Positions 47,887 to 60,016 of a DNA stretch of 64,000 nucleotides are shown here, piece by piece. The DNA is from Talinum fruticosum. Taxonomy: Eukaryota; Streptophyta; Magnoliopsida; Caryophyllales; Talinaceae. The DNA lies in contig JAITYX010000026.1 in assembly GCA_021018815.1 (NCBI GenBank), positions 5,084,001 to 5,148,000 on the forward strand, written 5' to 3'. Position 1 is the first letter of the stretch. Every line of letters starts with the position of its first letter. The notes below the pieces were generated by a model. That model was not told the origin of the DNA and did no database searches. It was given only the letters and a program-made list of their open reading frames with translations. The translations under genes were made by a program, and so were the position numbers.

Positions 47887-47971
47887 GTAAGCTAATTGGC
47901 TTAAACTTTTTCATTTGCTTGTTTAAAGTAACTATATAACCAAACTCTTGTTTGATATTGTCTTACAAAAG
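47887..47971 (+). other. Intron 1 of PMD gene, cassette 2
   Basis: GTAAGCTAATTGG donor and a pyrimidine-rich run to ACAAAAG. The equivalent intron in the G2 copy is 60017-60102 with GTGAGCTAATTGG. Length and position are conserved. Confidence 0.55.
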
Positions 47972-48318
47972 GGCCAATTCGAAGTAGTGGAGCCATTCCC
48001 TAATTCATGGAGACATGCAGGTGGATGAACTTTCCTCTTGAGGATATCATGTATAATGTCGGGCTTGGACCTCTCTACCTTGCCTTATACCATCTCACTC
48101 ATATGATAGATAAGGCTCCTATTAGGCTATCAGTGAGCACTTTTGGGATACCACCAACACGTTTCACTTTCCTTTTGGTGAGATGACCATAACTCTTTTT
48201 GATTTTGCTATTTTATCCAGTTTGGGCTTTTGGGGAGAACTTCTTACCTATGATCGGAGTTTGTACAAGAGTCATGACTACCTCTGTCACCTCTTCGGCC
48301 CTGTAGCCGGTAAATTTC

Positions 48319-50103
48319 TGAAGGTTTGCTCTGGGAGAGGCTAAGTCATCCTAGAGGGGGTGAATAGGGTGATGATGAAATTTTCTTGAATTTAAAATAG
48401 ATATGAATCCGAGGTGAGCGAGAGTCAAGGATGAGCTCGAGTAAAGTACTAACTCGGAATTCGGTGAAGAGTGAAGAAACAGATTAAGCTGAACTTTGAA
48501 ACAGTCTCGATCTATAATGCACTCGGAAAAGTAATAACTCGGAAAGTAGATGTAAACCTCCTAATGTAGAAAACCACGGACCGTGCTAATCCAAGCATGA
48601 AGTCAAATCCACTATTTTGAGTCCACAAAATTCGAGTAGACTGAATCAACCCGAGTTGCTCCCTTAAACAACTCCGTGCAAGTTTTCCTAGACTCGGAAA
48701 ATACCTTATCCGATCTTGTACTTCCTAACCGAGATAACCCTTACAGTTAGGGATAATTGAGCTGAGTTAACCCTTACAACTCAGTCAAGGGACCTTACTT
48801 AGAGAGTAAGAAAGAGAGTGTTTGTAATCGAGTACTAGACCTTACAACTCACGAAATAATAAATACAGAATTGGAGTTGTAAGTAGAAGATTGAGAATGA
48901 ATACAATGACTTTTGCTCAAGTATGTGTATTAACAGTTGGTTCAGCAATCTTCAAGTCTTGGAAGTTGGCTTCTATTTATTGATGACCAAGTAGCTTAGC
49001 CGTTGTGTCCATCTTCGACTAGAAGTCCCTTGTGACCATTGTAATGGATTTTCTAAGTCACTCGGAAAATATCCGTTGAGATATGAACGTTGGGCAACGG
49101 CTCTTGACTCCTTTGGAAGTCCCAAAACCACTTGGTGGTGTCTTGAAAAGTTAGGTGGAAACCACCGTTGCGCTTAGTGTTGTAGATTTCCAGTTTTGGA
49201 AACGGACAACCGTGACACGGTGTTTGGGGCTAGGTCGGAGGTGGAAAAAGCCTTGTACTGCTAGTGATTTGACGTTTTAAAGCTAGGTTACTTTTGCAAT
49301 TCAAAAATAGGATAGCCTTGTTTGAATAACCTACAAAAGTAAATCAATTTGGTTCTCGAAGTATAAAATACTTTGGTCCAAGATTAGACACGAGATAATA
49401 CCATAATTAAGATAATTAAGTGACTAATTATCCGAGTCGGAAAAGGAATGGAATTTTACGAGTCTAATATCCATGAGACTCAAATTCCATCCGAGTCGAT
49501 CTAAAAGAGAATCAAGTCAAATAAAGAATATTTGAGTAAACAAACTTGATCTAGACTAAACAAAGTTCAAACAAAATATGCTGACTTAGAAAAATGAATT
49601 AACATGGTAATTCTTGAAACACGAAGTCAAACCAGAGTTTATGCGCGTGAAACAAACTTGATCTAGACTAAACAAAATTCAAACAAAATATGCTGACTTA
49701 GAAAAATGAATTAACATGGTAATTCTTGAAACACGAAGTCGGACCGAGTTTATGCACGTGAAACAAAGTGTTTGAACATGCGATACATCCGAGTGTTGAG
49801 TGATTGAGAACCGAGTGTGAAGTGGCATGTAGAAGTATGCTTTCTCGGTCGGTTAGAGTCAAGCGTAAACATATATAATAGTTTCTATAATACTTAGAGA
49901 AAATGTTATATCACTTAGAAAAGTTTCTAAGGCACATGGAATGACTTGAAATCAAAACCCTATAAGAGATGTAGTCTTATACTTGATTACTTGATGGAAC
50001 TTAGAGAAGTGTAAGTATAAAGTCCGAGTCTTCAGTTTGAAGTAGGAAATGTTAGGCTTCTTTCCTTTGTACAACTCATAGGGTGTCTTCTTCATAATGG
50101 GAA
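48319..50103 (-). mobile_element. Copia E4: LTR plus integrase scrap inserted in PMD gene
   Basis: A full LTR (48319-50034; ends TGAAGGTTTGCTC and GTCTTCA) is followed directly by 69 bp of copia integrase in the same minus orientation (50035-50103, matching KKTPYELYKGKKPNISYF of the other elements). PMD sequence then resumes. All other internal sequence and the second LTR are gone. The flanking pentamers (ATTTC, GTTTG) do not match, as expected after an internal deletion. The LTR holds a 112-bp tandem duplication. Confidence 0.72.
49541..49764. repeat. 112-bp tandem duplication in the E4 LTR
   Basis: The stretch starting 'caaacttgatctagactaaac' and running through 'aacatggtaattcttgaaacacgaagtc' occurs twice head to tail (about 49541-49652 and 49653-49764). 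Other copia LTRs here have it once. Confidence 0.75.
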
Positions 50104-51238
50104 TGTTCAATTTCCACAAAATAATCACTTTAAGTATACCGTCCTTTTTAGGCTTTTGAGAATGTTGTCTTTTGGCCTCAACATTCTCCTCAACAACAAA
50201 TGAGGATCGTGCTTCCTCTTTTTTGAGTACATTCGTCTTTTCCGACCTAGCTGCTAAGGTTCATGTTCATTATTTGGTGAACTTAGTCGACCTCAATAAG
50301 ATAATAGAACTCAATTGGGGTGTACCCACATACATATGCCTCATTAGGGGCCTCCGAGCCAGTGTGCGGTATACAAAATCGGAGCCGGACTCCACCAATT
50401 ACCTTCCTTTGAATGGCTTATGAAAGATTATTGAAGTATGCTCAAATTCTCCTTTCCTCCAACATATGTTTCTTATCTTGTGTGGATAAAACATTACTTG
50501 TTTTGTCGAAATATAGCCGTGGATGTATAAATATTCCCACATCTCTTTCTCGGCTCAATAAATCATCCCGCATTTCCAGCCTCCATGTCATGGGCTAAAG
50601 TCTATCCTCAATGTCCAAAGATTCATTAAATAGACTTCTTGAGATCAGCCCTAAACGTGTGGACTCGGTATGTTGCTTATATTCTCAAATTTTTCCTCAA
50701 AATATGTTTAAGAAAGCGTTTTTCGTATGTTTAGATGTCCGAACTTGCCCACAGCCTCTGCCACCTCCTATGAGGCCGCTCGTGGTGGACTCCAGCCCTG
50801 AATTTTCATTGTCTTCCATCCGTTTACTTGCTGCCTTTCATTCTTGCTAACCGATTTCTTGACAATTCTTGTATGTAGACCAACTTTCATCGTTGGGCCT
50901 AACTCCAACTCCCTCTAAGTGTCCTTGTGGCACGAGAATTGCGCAAAAGAAAGATCTTGTTTAAAACTCCTTTTGAGTTTTGATGGTATCTTAGGGAGAG
51001 GGTCACTCCTAAAATCCGAGTCAACACGTGACCTCTGTTTGTTCCGGTCGATCCACCTCCGACCATGTTCTACTTTTGTTCCCTCCAACCAAATGAGCAA
51101 GCGACGGCTATGGTGGGGTGTCCTTTTACCTCATTCTTAAACTTGAACACATCTTACGCCTATCATGCGGCACTGATTTCAATCGGCTCTCCGGAGAATC
51201 CAAAACTTCCTAACTAGGCGATCTTTCCCTACTTTCGG

Positions 51239-51313
51239 GTAAGTCCTTGATTAGTGGAGTGCTAATTTCATTGAGCTTTTAATGATTTGCTAATCGCTCC
51301 TTCGATCTTGTAG
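51239..51313 (+). other. Intron 2 of PMD gene, cassette 2
   Basis: GTAAGTCC donor at 51239 and CTTGTAG acceptor at 51313, 75 bp. Similar sequence recurs at about 41710-41780 and, inverted, at about 60965-61045. Confidence 0.5.
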
Positions 51314-51730
51314 AGGCGTTAATCTAGAGCAGCTTCCTCTAGTAGTCTTCCTAGTGATCTCGAGACACAACCTCATGCTCCCAATCAACAAGCACCTTTT
51401 AGTAGTGATGCCTAACAAGGTTCTTCATGGCGTGCACATCATAGGAGTGCTTCGAGGTAAGGCCTAGCACTTCTAGGCCTAATGCTTCCGATGTAAGACC
51501 TAGCTATTCTAGGGAGAGCTTGAACATGCTTCCGTTGTATGCCTTCGACCGTCACGGGAACCCTCTCTACATCCCTCGGTCTTCGTATAGCAGTCCGGCC
51601 CATAAAGCTCCTCAATCTCGGGATCAAGAAGGTAGCTCTTATCGGGGTGATGGCGTGGGTCGATTTTCTACATCCGTCTTGGATGACTTTGGGATTACAT
51701 CGTCAATGCGACTCCGATGTTGATGCTTAG

Positions 51731-52180
51731 AAGACTTCTTATTGCTTTCGTCGCTTGCTGATTAATGAGTCCCTTGTAGGGTGTTTGTTAATTAATGTAT
51801 TATTTACTTTGTAATGAGGACTCTTATGCAATGGGATGAGATGCGGGAAACCATTCTAAAAATGCGTTCTTTCATTTAATATGATGCATAAAACTTAAGA
51901 AAAAGTACAAAGACAAATTGAAAAAAATGCACTAGCCCCCATTCCCCTAAAAGAAATAATAAAAATAAAAATAGGAAATCTCAAGTGCATGGTCCAACAC
52001 GGCATGCGCCATGGGCCTAGGTAGGAGATAAGATGGTATGAGGGTCTCATGGGCCGAGGAAAACTACGAAACCGGTCGGGCCAAGGCCGTGGCGGGCGCC
52101 GACCACCTGGAAATCCTAAGGGGTTTCGATTGCTCGGTGAACCAATTGCGGTGGAATTGTATGAACTCCGAGAAAACTCA
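51731..52180. other. Spacer between PMD and DUF7745-like genes, cassette 2
   Basis: PMD 3' region and upstream region of the next gene. A short 'ggtcgggccaaggccgtggcgggcgccgacc' segment here parallels the GC-rich segments at 42450-42490 and 61260-61300. Confidence 0.45.
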
Positions 52181-52188
52181 TATAAATA
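52181..52188 (+). promoter_or_regulatory. TATA-like box of DUF7745-like gene, cassette 2
   Basis: TATAAATA lies 106 bp before the ATG at 52287. Confidence 0.55.
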
Positions 52189-52286
52189 GGATCGGCGTGC
52201 GGTATCGAAGAAATACAAACACAAAAGCCTTCATTGAACCAAATCAAAAGCATACCGTATCCCTTTCTCACATTCAAAACAAAATC

Positions 52287-53120
52287 ATGAACTTCATGGC
52301 TGAGTTAACATGATGGATGCATGAGATGAGTAACATGGATAGATACGGAGTTAACCAATTATGGGTTGAATGTCCTATAAAGAATTTGCGAGGTGAAGGT
52401 CTATTGGATCTTCTTAAGAGGTGTTGTGGCTTACTGGGATCCTCACCACCATGTCTTTAGGTTTGGTGATAAGGAAATATGCCCTTGCTCGAAGAATGTG
52501 ATGCCATATTAGGTAGTTTTAGGCGAACAAAACCAGTTATACCCGAATCCTCGGAAAACCTGAATGAGAAATATAAATACCAGCTGAACCGAGCAATAAG
52601 AATCTAGGGTGGATTCTAATTGGGAAGTAGGTGAGTTTGACCAATCTAACGAAACATTATCGAAACATGTTCGCCTATGGTGAATCTATTACCATCCCAA
52701 GGCAACGTGCTATTATCACATGTATGATAGGCGGATTCCTGCTGGTAGGAGGCCACGAAGATTAGGCACTAGTGGCTTTACTAAGTCTAGTGGAACAGTT
52801 AGAGGATTATTGTTCCCTAACTCCCTTAATAGTAGTTGAAACTATCATCGGTTTTGATCGGCTTGAAGCTAATACAGAGCGAGAACTCCGCGGGAGCCCC
52901 CGGTTATTGCACGTAAGCATAAAACAACAAGCGAAAGTAAACCACGTGAACGAGGTTGGCGGGTGCTAGCCTTAATGCGATTGTCCGGTGTCGCCGAGGC
53001 CGAGTCGCCTCCGGTCCACAACTAAAGACTCCAACTTTGGTTTTGTCCTTCTATCACTATATGTTTATTTTTGGATTTTGCTCTCGTTAGGCCTAAAAGA
53101 TTTGAACTTTAACCATGTAA
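52287..53120 (+). pseudogene. DUF7745-like gene, cassette 2 (truncated)
   Basis: Starts MNFMAELT-stop-WMHEMSNMDR; a TGA precedes the conserved tryptophan. It parallels cassette 3 through the RHHGL/RF-like segment near 52450, PKSS-like residues near 52540, a 'SFDQSNETLSKHV'-like segment near 52635 and LLSLVEQLEDYCS (52775-52815), VVETIIGFDRLEANTERELR (52820-52880), then diverges near 53120. Only the N-terminal half remains. Directly beyond, sequence on the other strand is gypsy protease and gag, so the 3' half of this gene and the pol genes that should follow have been deleted together. Confidence 0.5.
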
Positions 53121-53149
53121 TACACTAATATTTTTTCGTTTACGTCGTT

Positions 53150-54450
53150 CTGTCCTTCTAGTTTGTATCTCCCACTTGGCATGGGTTATTTCCTTAAGTA
53201 GGTTGATAACCTAGCCTGAATTTGTACTTATTGGTGGGTTCAAGGGTGGAAAGATTAGGTGATATGCTCGTTTGGCTTGCAACTAGGCCCGAAAGATACC
53301 CCTTTTTCCTTAGCATCAAATTTACACTCGGGGTTAGCGTAAAGATTCAAGTTGAGAGGCTCTTCATCCTTGTCCATAGCAACGACAGTTTCGAACCCAT
53401 AAAGCTCTTCATCATGAACATCGTGTTCAATTTCAATGATAGACTCTTTAGAGGTGATGGTGGCACGAGATTGTCTCCATTAATGGTTATGACCGACCTT
53501 TGATGATCATCTTGACTTTCGGATGCGGTGTGGAGGGCACTACCCGATGGTCATGTAACCAAGGGCATCCTAGAAGAAGGTTAAAGATAGTCTGGAATGT
53601 CTAGGACTTAGAAGTTAATGTTTTTCACTACTAGCCCAATGTTGATTGGTAGAGTCATCATTCCTAAAACTATCCTTTTAGATTTATCATAAGTTGTTGC
53701 TCTCTAATGCCCAAGCTTTTGGGGATCCTCTAAGGACAAATATTTACGGCAGATTCGTTGTCTACTAAGGTTAGGGGATAAACTTGTGAATGCAAGTTAC
53801 GAGTCAAATAAAGGGCATTAATGTTTACAATGCCTTCTTCACGTAGATATTAACTTTAAGTTTTTGAAGTCTGCTTTAGGATTGGGTTTTCTTTTTAACG
53901 GCTTTGGGTTCTTTTGGGGCTTCCTATGTCTATTGTGGACCCATGGGTGCATTATTTTGCCCGAGATAGGTCCCACGGACCTCGAATGGTTTCGGAGAAG
54001 ATGGCTAACATATCGCTGAAAGGGTTCTTGTTATTGTTAGGCTTCCGAGCGGCCTCGGGGAGAGGAAGTCGACCATTGCGGAACATGCTCTGGAACTTAT
54101 TTTTGAATGGGCAACATTGCTCGATGTCATGTCCTCGTGCATGATGGTATTTGTAGAATTTTCCTACGTCCCAATTTTTCGGTGTTTTGCGGTTTCGATT
54201 CTACTCTTCTCGGTGGAAATTCTATCTTCCCTTTAGACAATAGACGGTCGAGGGCTTGACTAGAAGTAGTATCAATTAGAGTGTAATCATTGTATCTATT
54301 AATGCCATTAACATCTGCGCCCTTATTGCTATTACCTTGATTAGAGGTTTTCTTATCCTTAGATTGATACTTACCTCTAAATCCAGATTCACGACTTTCA
54401 TGGTCATGGTAGACAATTCTTCTTCTATCAGCATGCGAGGCATCTCTAAA
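53150..54450 (-). pseudogene. G3 gypsy gag C-terminus and protease (fragment)
   Basis: Minus-strand Tat-like gypsy. Gag end at about 53960-54400: DTTSSQALDRLLSKGKIEFP, then FYKYHHARGHDIEQC (about 54110-54160), a zinc-knuckle-like HH/C segment. The protease-proximal region at about 53300-53660 contains LLLGCPWLHDH-like residues and VKMIIKGRSITINGDN (about 53470-53520), then an acidic HDEELYGFETV stretch (about 53380-53410). The protease catalytic motif itself was not located. RT, RNase H and integrase are missing between here and cassette 2. The right end is cut by the T2 LTR at 54451. Confidence 0.62.
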
Positions 54451-55839
54451 TGTAACAACCCTAGACCCACCCTAGGAGTATTAGATGCCGGGGTTCCCAG
54501 AGAGGAACCCCTAAGGCCGCTTAAGGTCTCAACTTAGGGTTAAAAGTTATCTCTTTGCTTGGCCAAAGCGTGTTTTTAGGCTTTAAATGGTTTTTACGAA
54601 AATTTTGGCAGAGTTTCCTCCGTAATATAGCTAATCTCATAGGCTTAATGCCTTAACCCCGCACAAAATACATTCATAAACCGAACGAGCCATACGCTCG
54701 GAGTACCAACAACACCAGCTCAATGAGCCACACGCTCGAAGTAATCACATAGGGCTTTTACTGTACGTAGTCGACACTTAAGTTCACGTACAACCGATCT
54801 TTACAACATCTTTACAAATAAAAGATAGAAAAATATGCGGTAAGCCCGGCATCTCCTATCCGTCTGCTATCTCACGAAAGCGAAAGGCAACTCTTGCAAT
54901 TCTAGCTTTTGTACACTGAAATTTTGGTCAGGTCATGAGCTTTACGAGCCCAGTGAATAACCCAAATCCAACCCCGGTTTCACTTTGCACATTAATTCAT
55001 TAACAAACACACGTAACTTCATAATTCATTCATAACATGCGATTCGGATCATACATGCTTAAGACATGCGAGATACTAAACTTACCAACTTGCCGAGGGG
55101 CACATATGACATCAATTATTCATGTATTCAATCCAAACATACTTCATTCGTCTTTATATGCAAGAATCATTCATCATGTAAATCATTCATCACGACTAAA
55201 TGACGATCTTCTAATTCCACACTACTGTGTCTTCATTTTCATCATACTATTCATCTTCCTCTTGTACGCCATTATTCACGAGACGATTCCTCATCCCCAT
55301 GCCATACCCATGCCTTATAAGTTGTGTCAAACTAATGTCGATATAGGTGACCTTTTACAACCTTAGGGGGCAATCTTGAGGAGTTGAAATACCTTAAACA
55401 CGGACAGAACATGGATTGTTCTCCGAATTTGGTGGCATATTCGACGACAATCTCTAGAAAGTTGTTAAGACCATTACGATATTCTACGCTCCTCCTATCG
55501 CTATAAACCCATGTTCAATCCAAACCTGACCTATAAACACGAGAAGCAATTCACCACATATAGTTCGAGAATAATATGACTCTATACCGTGTACCAAAAT
55601 ATTATCATACATTTGACAAAATTCAGCAACATTTCCTCTCGGTTCTTCAAGTACAACATATGAAAACGAAGTGGCTAATGTGTATATCCTTACTTAATTA
55701 TATGGTAACATAAGTAAAGATACATACATCAAACCCATCGTCATCATAAGTGCACCAGAAAAGGAGAGGGAAATGAGCATCGTGATATCTTGTCAAATTT
55801 ATGATAAGATTATAATAGCCACACAATCTATTATCATAT
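54451..55839 (-). mobile_element. LTR fragment T2, related to solo LTR T1
   Basis: Begins TGTAACAACCC on the plus strand, the counterpart of the GGTGTTATA end of T1 in inverted orientation. The 'gagccatacgctcggagtacc...gagccacacgctcg' segment (54687-54745) matches, inverted, the 'ctccgagcgtgtggctcgttgag' repeat of T1 (about 5298-5320). Similarity to T1 fades beyond about 55020. The far end was not found, so the right border at 55839 is set only by the G2 LTR and may be too far. A 109-codon open frame at 55037-55366 has no recognisable content. Confidence 0.45.
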
Positions 55840-57692
55840 TGTAGGAACCACGACCTACGGGCCCCACACCGAGACCGGGCCGAGCTTCCCCACAATGGCC
55901 CTTTTGGCGTTAGGGTTTTTAGAAAGTTGGAAAGAATGATTTTAGGGTGTTTGAAGATGCATTTTAGAAAGTGGGGATGAACCTTTTATTAAGATTTTTT
56001 GAGTTTTATTAAATCTGATTAGTCAAAGTTTGAATGGCGGCTTTATTAATTGTTTTGTTTTAGAAATTATTTTTAGAATTCTCGGGATCTTATTTTCTAA
56101 TTAAGGAATAAATAACATTAAGATTTTAGTCCTGCCGTGAGGCTTTAGGGTCGATTGGTGTGAAAACACCAATGCGGACTAAGCCTACTTGGGCTGACCC
56201 CACGACGTGCTGGTAGTGGCTCGCACCTAGGGGTGGTCAACGCCCGCTTGAGGCCGTGGCTGGTGAAACCAGCCTCGATCTCTGCCCAGTGGGTAGATCC
56301 AAAACCTAACATTACCTTTCCTGCAACCGAGAAACACCGAGAAGCAAATTCGAATAGAACAAAGTATAAAATAAAGGAGTCGCCGAGTTAGCTTTTCGGA
56401 AAGAAAAACTAACAAAAAATAAAATTTGCTCTTTTAATGTATGAGAACACTAAGACTAAAAGAGGCTAAAATTACTCCATCGATCTCCGAACCGAGAATC
56501 GAATTCGGGAGCGAGGGTACAAAACGTAAGGAAAACCCTTCCGTTCCGCCCGTCCGAAGACGACCATTACTAGTTCAAGTAGTGTATTAGAATGATCCAG
56601 AAAAACACAAGCACACAACAACATGTTAAGCAAAATTAAAGCAACCAAACATAATACAGAAATTAATAAAGAAAAACGATAAAGAAAAGAACAGTGAGAA
56701 ATAAAAATAAAATTACATTGGTGCAGGAGGAATTTAAAGCGATTACATCTCTTAAACCACAATAATGGAAAGCAATAAAAACATAAATAAATATAACCTT
56801 TCGAAGGCTGAATAATTTCCCTCGGGTTGTCCCACCTTGCTTATTTGGATCTCCACACTAGATCTCTTGATGCAAAGAAGACAATGCAAAAGAAAGGGCT
56901 TGTTTTGTGAATTGTGTATAGCGTACGGTAATGATCGAGTTGAATGCGTGCCTAGAGATCATAATAACCAAATATTCTTTAGCTCTTTGCACCGATTCAA
57001 AGGTGGCTAGTAGAAGATGAATGCTTTATAGAAATTTCACTTGGAGTACTCGGCTAGCTTTCGACAGCGTGATGCTAAGGCGAGAAGCCATCCTTAGAAT
57101 GAGAGCCAAGGCTCTCTATTTATAGGAGAGGACCTAGGTCACAAATGACCTAGGGTTTTGTGCCCTAGTTGTGTCTTCAAAGGACTCTCCAAGCCAAAAT
57201 GCGAGTGTTTCACTTAATGCTTCTAGAAGGCAGGCGCTAGCCACGACGTCGTTTTCAAGGGAGAAGCTTCTAGCCACTTGTGGGCTGTCTTATGAAGCTT
57301 AAACTCAACACATTGATGCTCCCGATCATGAAATGCAATGCTTTAAAGCCGTCTTTAGGTCTTCAACTCCTTGTCGGATTTGGACAAAAGTAGAATGTGA
57401 TACCCCTAAACTTGTATTTTCCCGGTAGAAAGCATGGGACTAAACAATCTTTAAAGGCTCGGCCCGGTTTTTAGACGGTCCAAAAGAAAAGAGGATTTGT
57501 GGATCGACCCAAGGCAAAAGGCTATTTATTTGGTGCTTGGGGTTTTTTGTGGTTTACTAGCTTTTGTCATACCAATTGATCACAGTCCGAGATTCAAATC
57601 CTAAAACGAGGACTCGGGATTTCATCATCGAGTGAGCAAAACAAAACACAAAAGTAAAGATATAACGAGATGACACTTTTTAGGTGTCTACA
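55840..57692 (-). repeat. G2 3' LTR (gypsy family G), complete
   Basis: Plus-strand ends TGTAGGAACCACG and GTGTCTACA (minus strand TGTAGACACC ... CGTGGTTCCTACA), 1853 bp. This is the reference copy for the family. A 'ctctctatttatag' stretch at 57111-57124, inverted relative to the element, may be part of the LTR promoter region. It is followed by a polypurine tract. Confidence 0.78.
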
Positions 57693-57708
57693 ATTAACCC
57701 CCACTTTG
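57693..57708 (-). other. G2 polypurine tract
   Basis: On the minus strand TCAAAGTGGGGGTTAAT precedes TGTAGACACC. This marks the start of the 3' LTR. Confidence 0.72.
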
Positions 57709-58129
57709 ACCAGAGTTTAAAAAGACGAAGGGTGAAAGTAGCAAATAAAGGGTACTGACCTTAATTTTTTTTTTTCTATAAGATATTGTGTGATCCTTGG
57801 AATTGGTTGTATCAAAGCTAAACTCTAAAGCGGGACCTGAACTTGATCGTGATGCATCCGTTTTGAAGTTTGGTAAAAGGATCCTAAGCTTGGCTTGATC
57901 GGGGCACGAAACTTGGCATATTTTGGTGCTGAAGCTTCGATCATCCTTTGATCTAAAAGTTGGCTAAATAATCTACTTGTTTAAACACAACTGTCGAGTA
58001 CATAATTGAATTGACAAAAGTTCGAGTGTTATACCTCTATAATTTAGTTGGAAATAGGCTAATAAAGCTGTTCGAAAATCGATTAGTGGGATTGGAAGTT
58101 CCCACTTGCATGCATAAGGGACAAAGAAC
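57709..58129. other. G2 internal non-coding region next to PPT
   Basis: No coding frame. It is part of the interval between the 3' LTR and the antisense PMD gene, and is interrupted by the solo copia LTR. Confidence 0.45.
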
Positions 58130-58134
58130 ACATG
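58130..58134. repeat. Target-site duplication ACATG, left copy
   Basis: Exact repeat of 59513-59517, flanking a solo LTR. Confidence 0.85.
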
Positions 58135-59512
58135 TGAAGACTCAAGTATAACTCTCTATCTCTTTTAGATTTTGATTCTAAGTCATTACGAGTTTTATAG
58201 AAACTTATATCTAAGTTTTCATTCCGTTCTAACTGGCTCAGAAAGCACTTTATTGCATATCTCTATATTATACTTTTGACCCACTCGGACATCACTTAGA
58301 ACCATCGCATGATCAAATATTTTCTCGACACATTTATTCCGAGCACGAACTTTGCACTTCAAGGAAAAATGAATTACCACGTTAATTCTTTGCTCTAAGT
58401 CAATTTGTTTCTTGGAGAATCATTTGATTGAATCAAGTTCATCCTTATTGCTAATTTAATTTCAAACTTGATCTTTAAAGGATTGACTCAAGATGGAATA
58501 TGATCTTAATGGATATTAGACTCGGAAAATTCCACTCTTTTAGGTCAAAGATAATTAAGCGCTTAATTACTCTAATTTAATTATTATATGTGTGTAATCT
58601 TACACCAATTTATTTTATACTTTGAGAACCAATGTGATTTGCTTTGGTAGGTTATTCAAACAAGGATAATCTACTTTTGAAATAGAAAAGCAACCGGCTT
58701 CTATCCGTTAAACACGAGTAGACAAAAACTAGCTACTTGTGGACATGGCTCGGACATCGTGTTAGGGTTGTTTGTTTCCAAAATCAGAAAACTCCAACTC
58801 TAGGTCTAACAGTTGTTTCCTCCTCGGTTTTCAATCACCACCAGATTATTCGACCATCTTTTGGAGCCAAGAGCGGTTGCACAACGTTCATTTCCTAACG
58901 GATCTCTTCGAATGACTTAGAATAGTCGTTACAATGGCGAGTGAAGATTTCAATCCAGAAACAAGACTCAACGGTTATCCTACCGGATGTTTACAAATAG
59001 AAGTCACTTTTCAAGACAAGAAGGTTGTTGAAATTATTGTTGAACCAATTGTTGGTCTCATACTTACTCAATCTTCTACTTACAACAACTTTGTATTTCA
59101 TATTTTCCGAATTGTAAAGAAAGTCTTGTAACTAGCTACATTCTTTTCTTATTTTCTTTTTCGGTCCCTTGACTGAGTTATAAGGGTTAACTCAGCTCGG
59201 TTGTCCCCGATTGTAAAGGTTAACTCGGTCGGGAAGTACTGCATCGGATACGGGAACTTTCGAGTCTAGGAAAATCTTTTAAGGAATTGTCTAAGAGAGC
59301 AATTCTTGTTAGAGTTAGTCCTTTATAATTGAGGATTCAATTAGTGAATTTGACTTGGTGCTTAGATTAGCACTGTCCGTGATTTTCTCGCCCTAGGAGG
59401 GTTTCCACGTACTTGTGTGTGTTTATCTTTACGAGTCCAATCTAGACTCGGAATTTGTTTTTGCTATTCACCCCCTCTAGGGTGACTTAGACTATCCAAG
59501 AGCAGACCTTCA
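58135..59512 (+). mobile_element. Copia solo LTR S1, plus strand
   Basis: Begins TGAAGACTC and ends GAGCAGACCTTCA, 1378 bp, with the perfect 5-bp duplication ACATG on each side and no internal sequence. It is a solo LTR of the same copia family in the opposite orientation to E1-E4, inserted in the non-coding part of G2. It is therefore younger than G2. Confidence 0.85.
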
Positions 59513-59517
59513 ACATG
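59513..59517. repeat. Target-site duplication ACATG, right copy
   Basis: Exact repeat of 58130-58134. Confidence 0.85.
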
Positions 59518-59721
59518 ATTCTAGTGGATAAGGCAGCATAGACTAGGAAAGTGGGCTAGGCTACAACGGCTACCATTGATTGGACTTCTCGGCACCTCGT
59601 GGCTGGCGTCGATCGGCCTTTGGCGAGCGTGGCCCCTTGCATGTCCGGCCGAATTCCCTTGGTTTCCCATTAATTACTTGACTCTTGTCTTATGTGCTTG
59701 GATGTCTTCACCGAATTTTCC

Positions 59722-59729
59722 TATAAAAG
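59722..59729 (+). promoter_or_regulatory. TATA-like box of PMD gene, cassette 3
   Basis: TATAAAAG lies 133 bp before the ATG at 59855, in a region with no other role in the gypsy element that I can see. Confidence 0.55.
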
Positions 59730-60016
59730 GAGGTGCATGGCATGTTTTATTTTGCACACCAACTCTTCTTCTTACTTTTGTTATTCTCCGAGTGTTTCCT
59801 TGCTTTGCTTCTTCTTAAAAACTATTTGGTTCTCAAGAATTCCTTGTCTCCAAAATGCCTAGAAGAAAAGCTCATCCTACAAGAAGAACTAAAGCAGAGA
59901 GTCTTACTCGGGACTCTTTCCTTGAGCGAGAATGGCGTACTCAAAGTGAATGGAACCTAAGCGATCTTCCGGTTGAAGGTGAAAACCATGTTTTTTCACT
60001 TGCTATTTCCAATTTG

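Larger units (their letters stand above)
47777..51730 (+). pseudogene. Plant mobile domain (PMD) gene, cassette 2, split by copia E4
   Basis: Plus-strand gene lying antisense inside gypsy element G3. The promoter and ATG are lost; it begins in exon 1 (SFLERE-like, about 47790). An intron of about 85 bp with GTAAG donor (47887) and AAAG acceptor (47971) separates exon 1 from the domain start, 'FEVVEP..', which continues to about 48305 with NTFHFPFGEMTIT-like residues and a 'FGPVAGKF' end. Copia sequence intrudes at 48319-50103. The middle resumes with VNLVDLNKIIELNWGVPTYI (about 50260-50320) and a NYLPLNGL stretch (about 50398). A second intron lies at 51239-51313 (GTAAGT donor, TTGTAG acceptor), then a Ser-rich tail. 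PMD (aminotransferase-like) proteins act in silencing and development in plants, and PMD copies are known in transposons. Broken by frameshifts as well as by the insertion. Confidence 0.62.

Noticed and set aside
55037..55366. 109-codon plus-strand open frame with a hydrophobic stretch
   Set aside because: Lies in AT-rich T2 LTR-like sequence, has no homologue in T1 and no recognisable domain.
55840..57692. This LTR as the 5' LTR of G3
   Set aside because: A polypurine tract lies on its right side, which marks it as the 3' LTR of an element extending to the right (G2).
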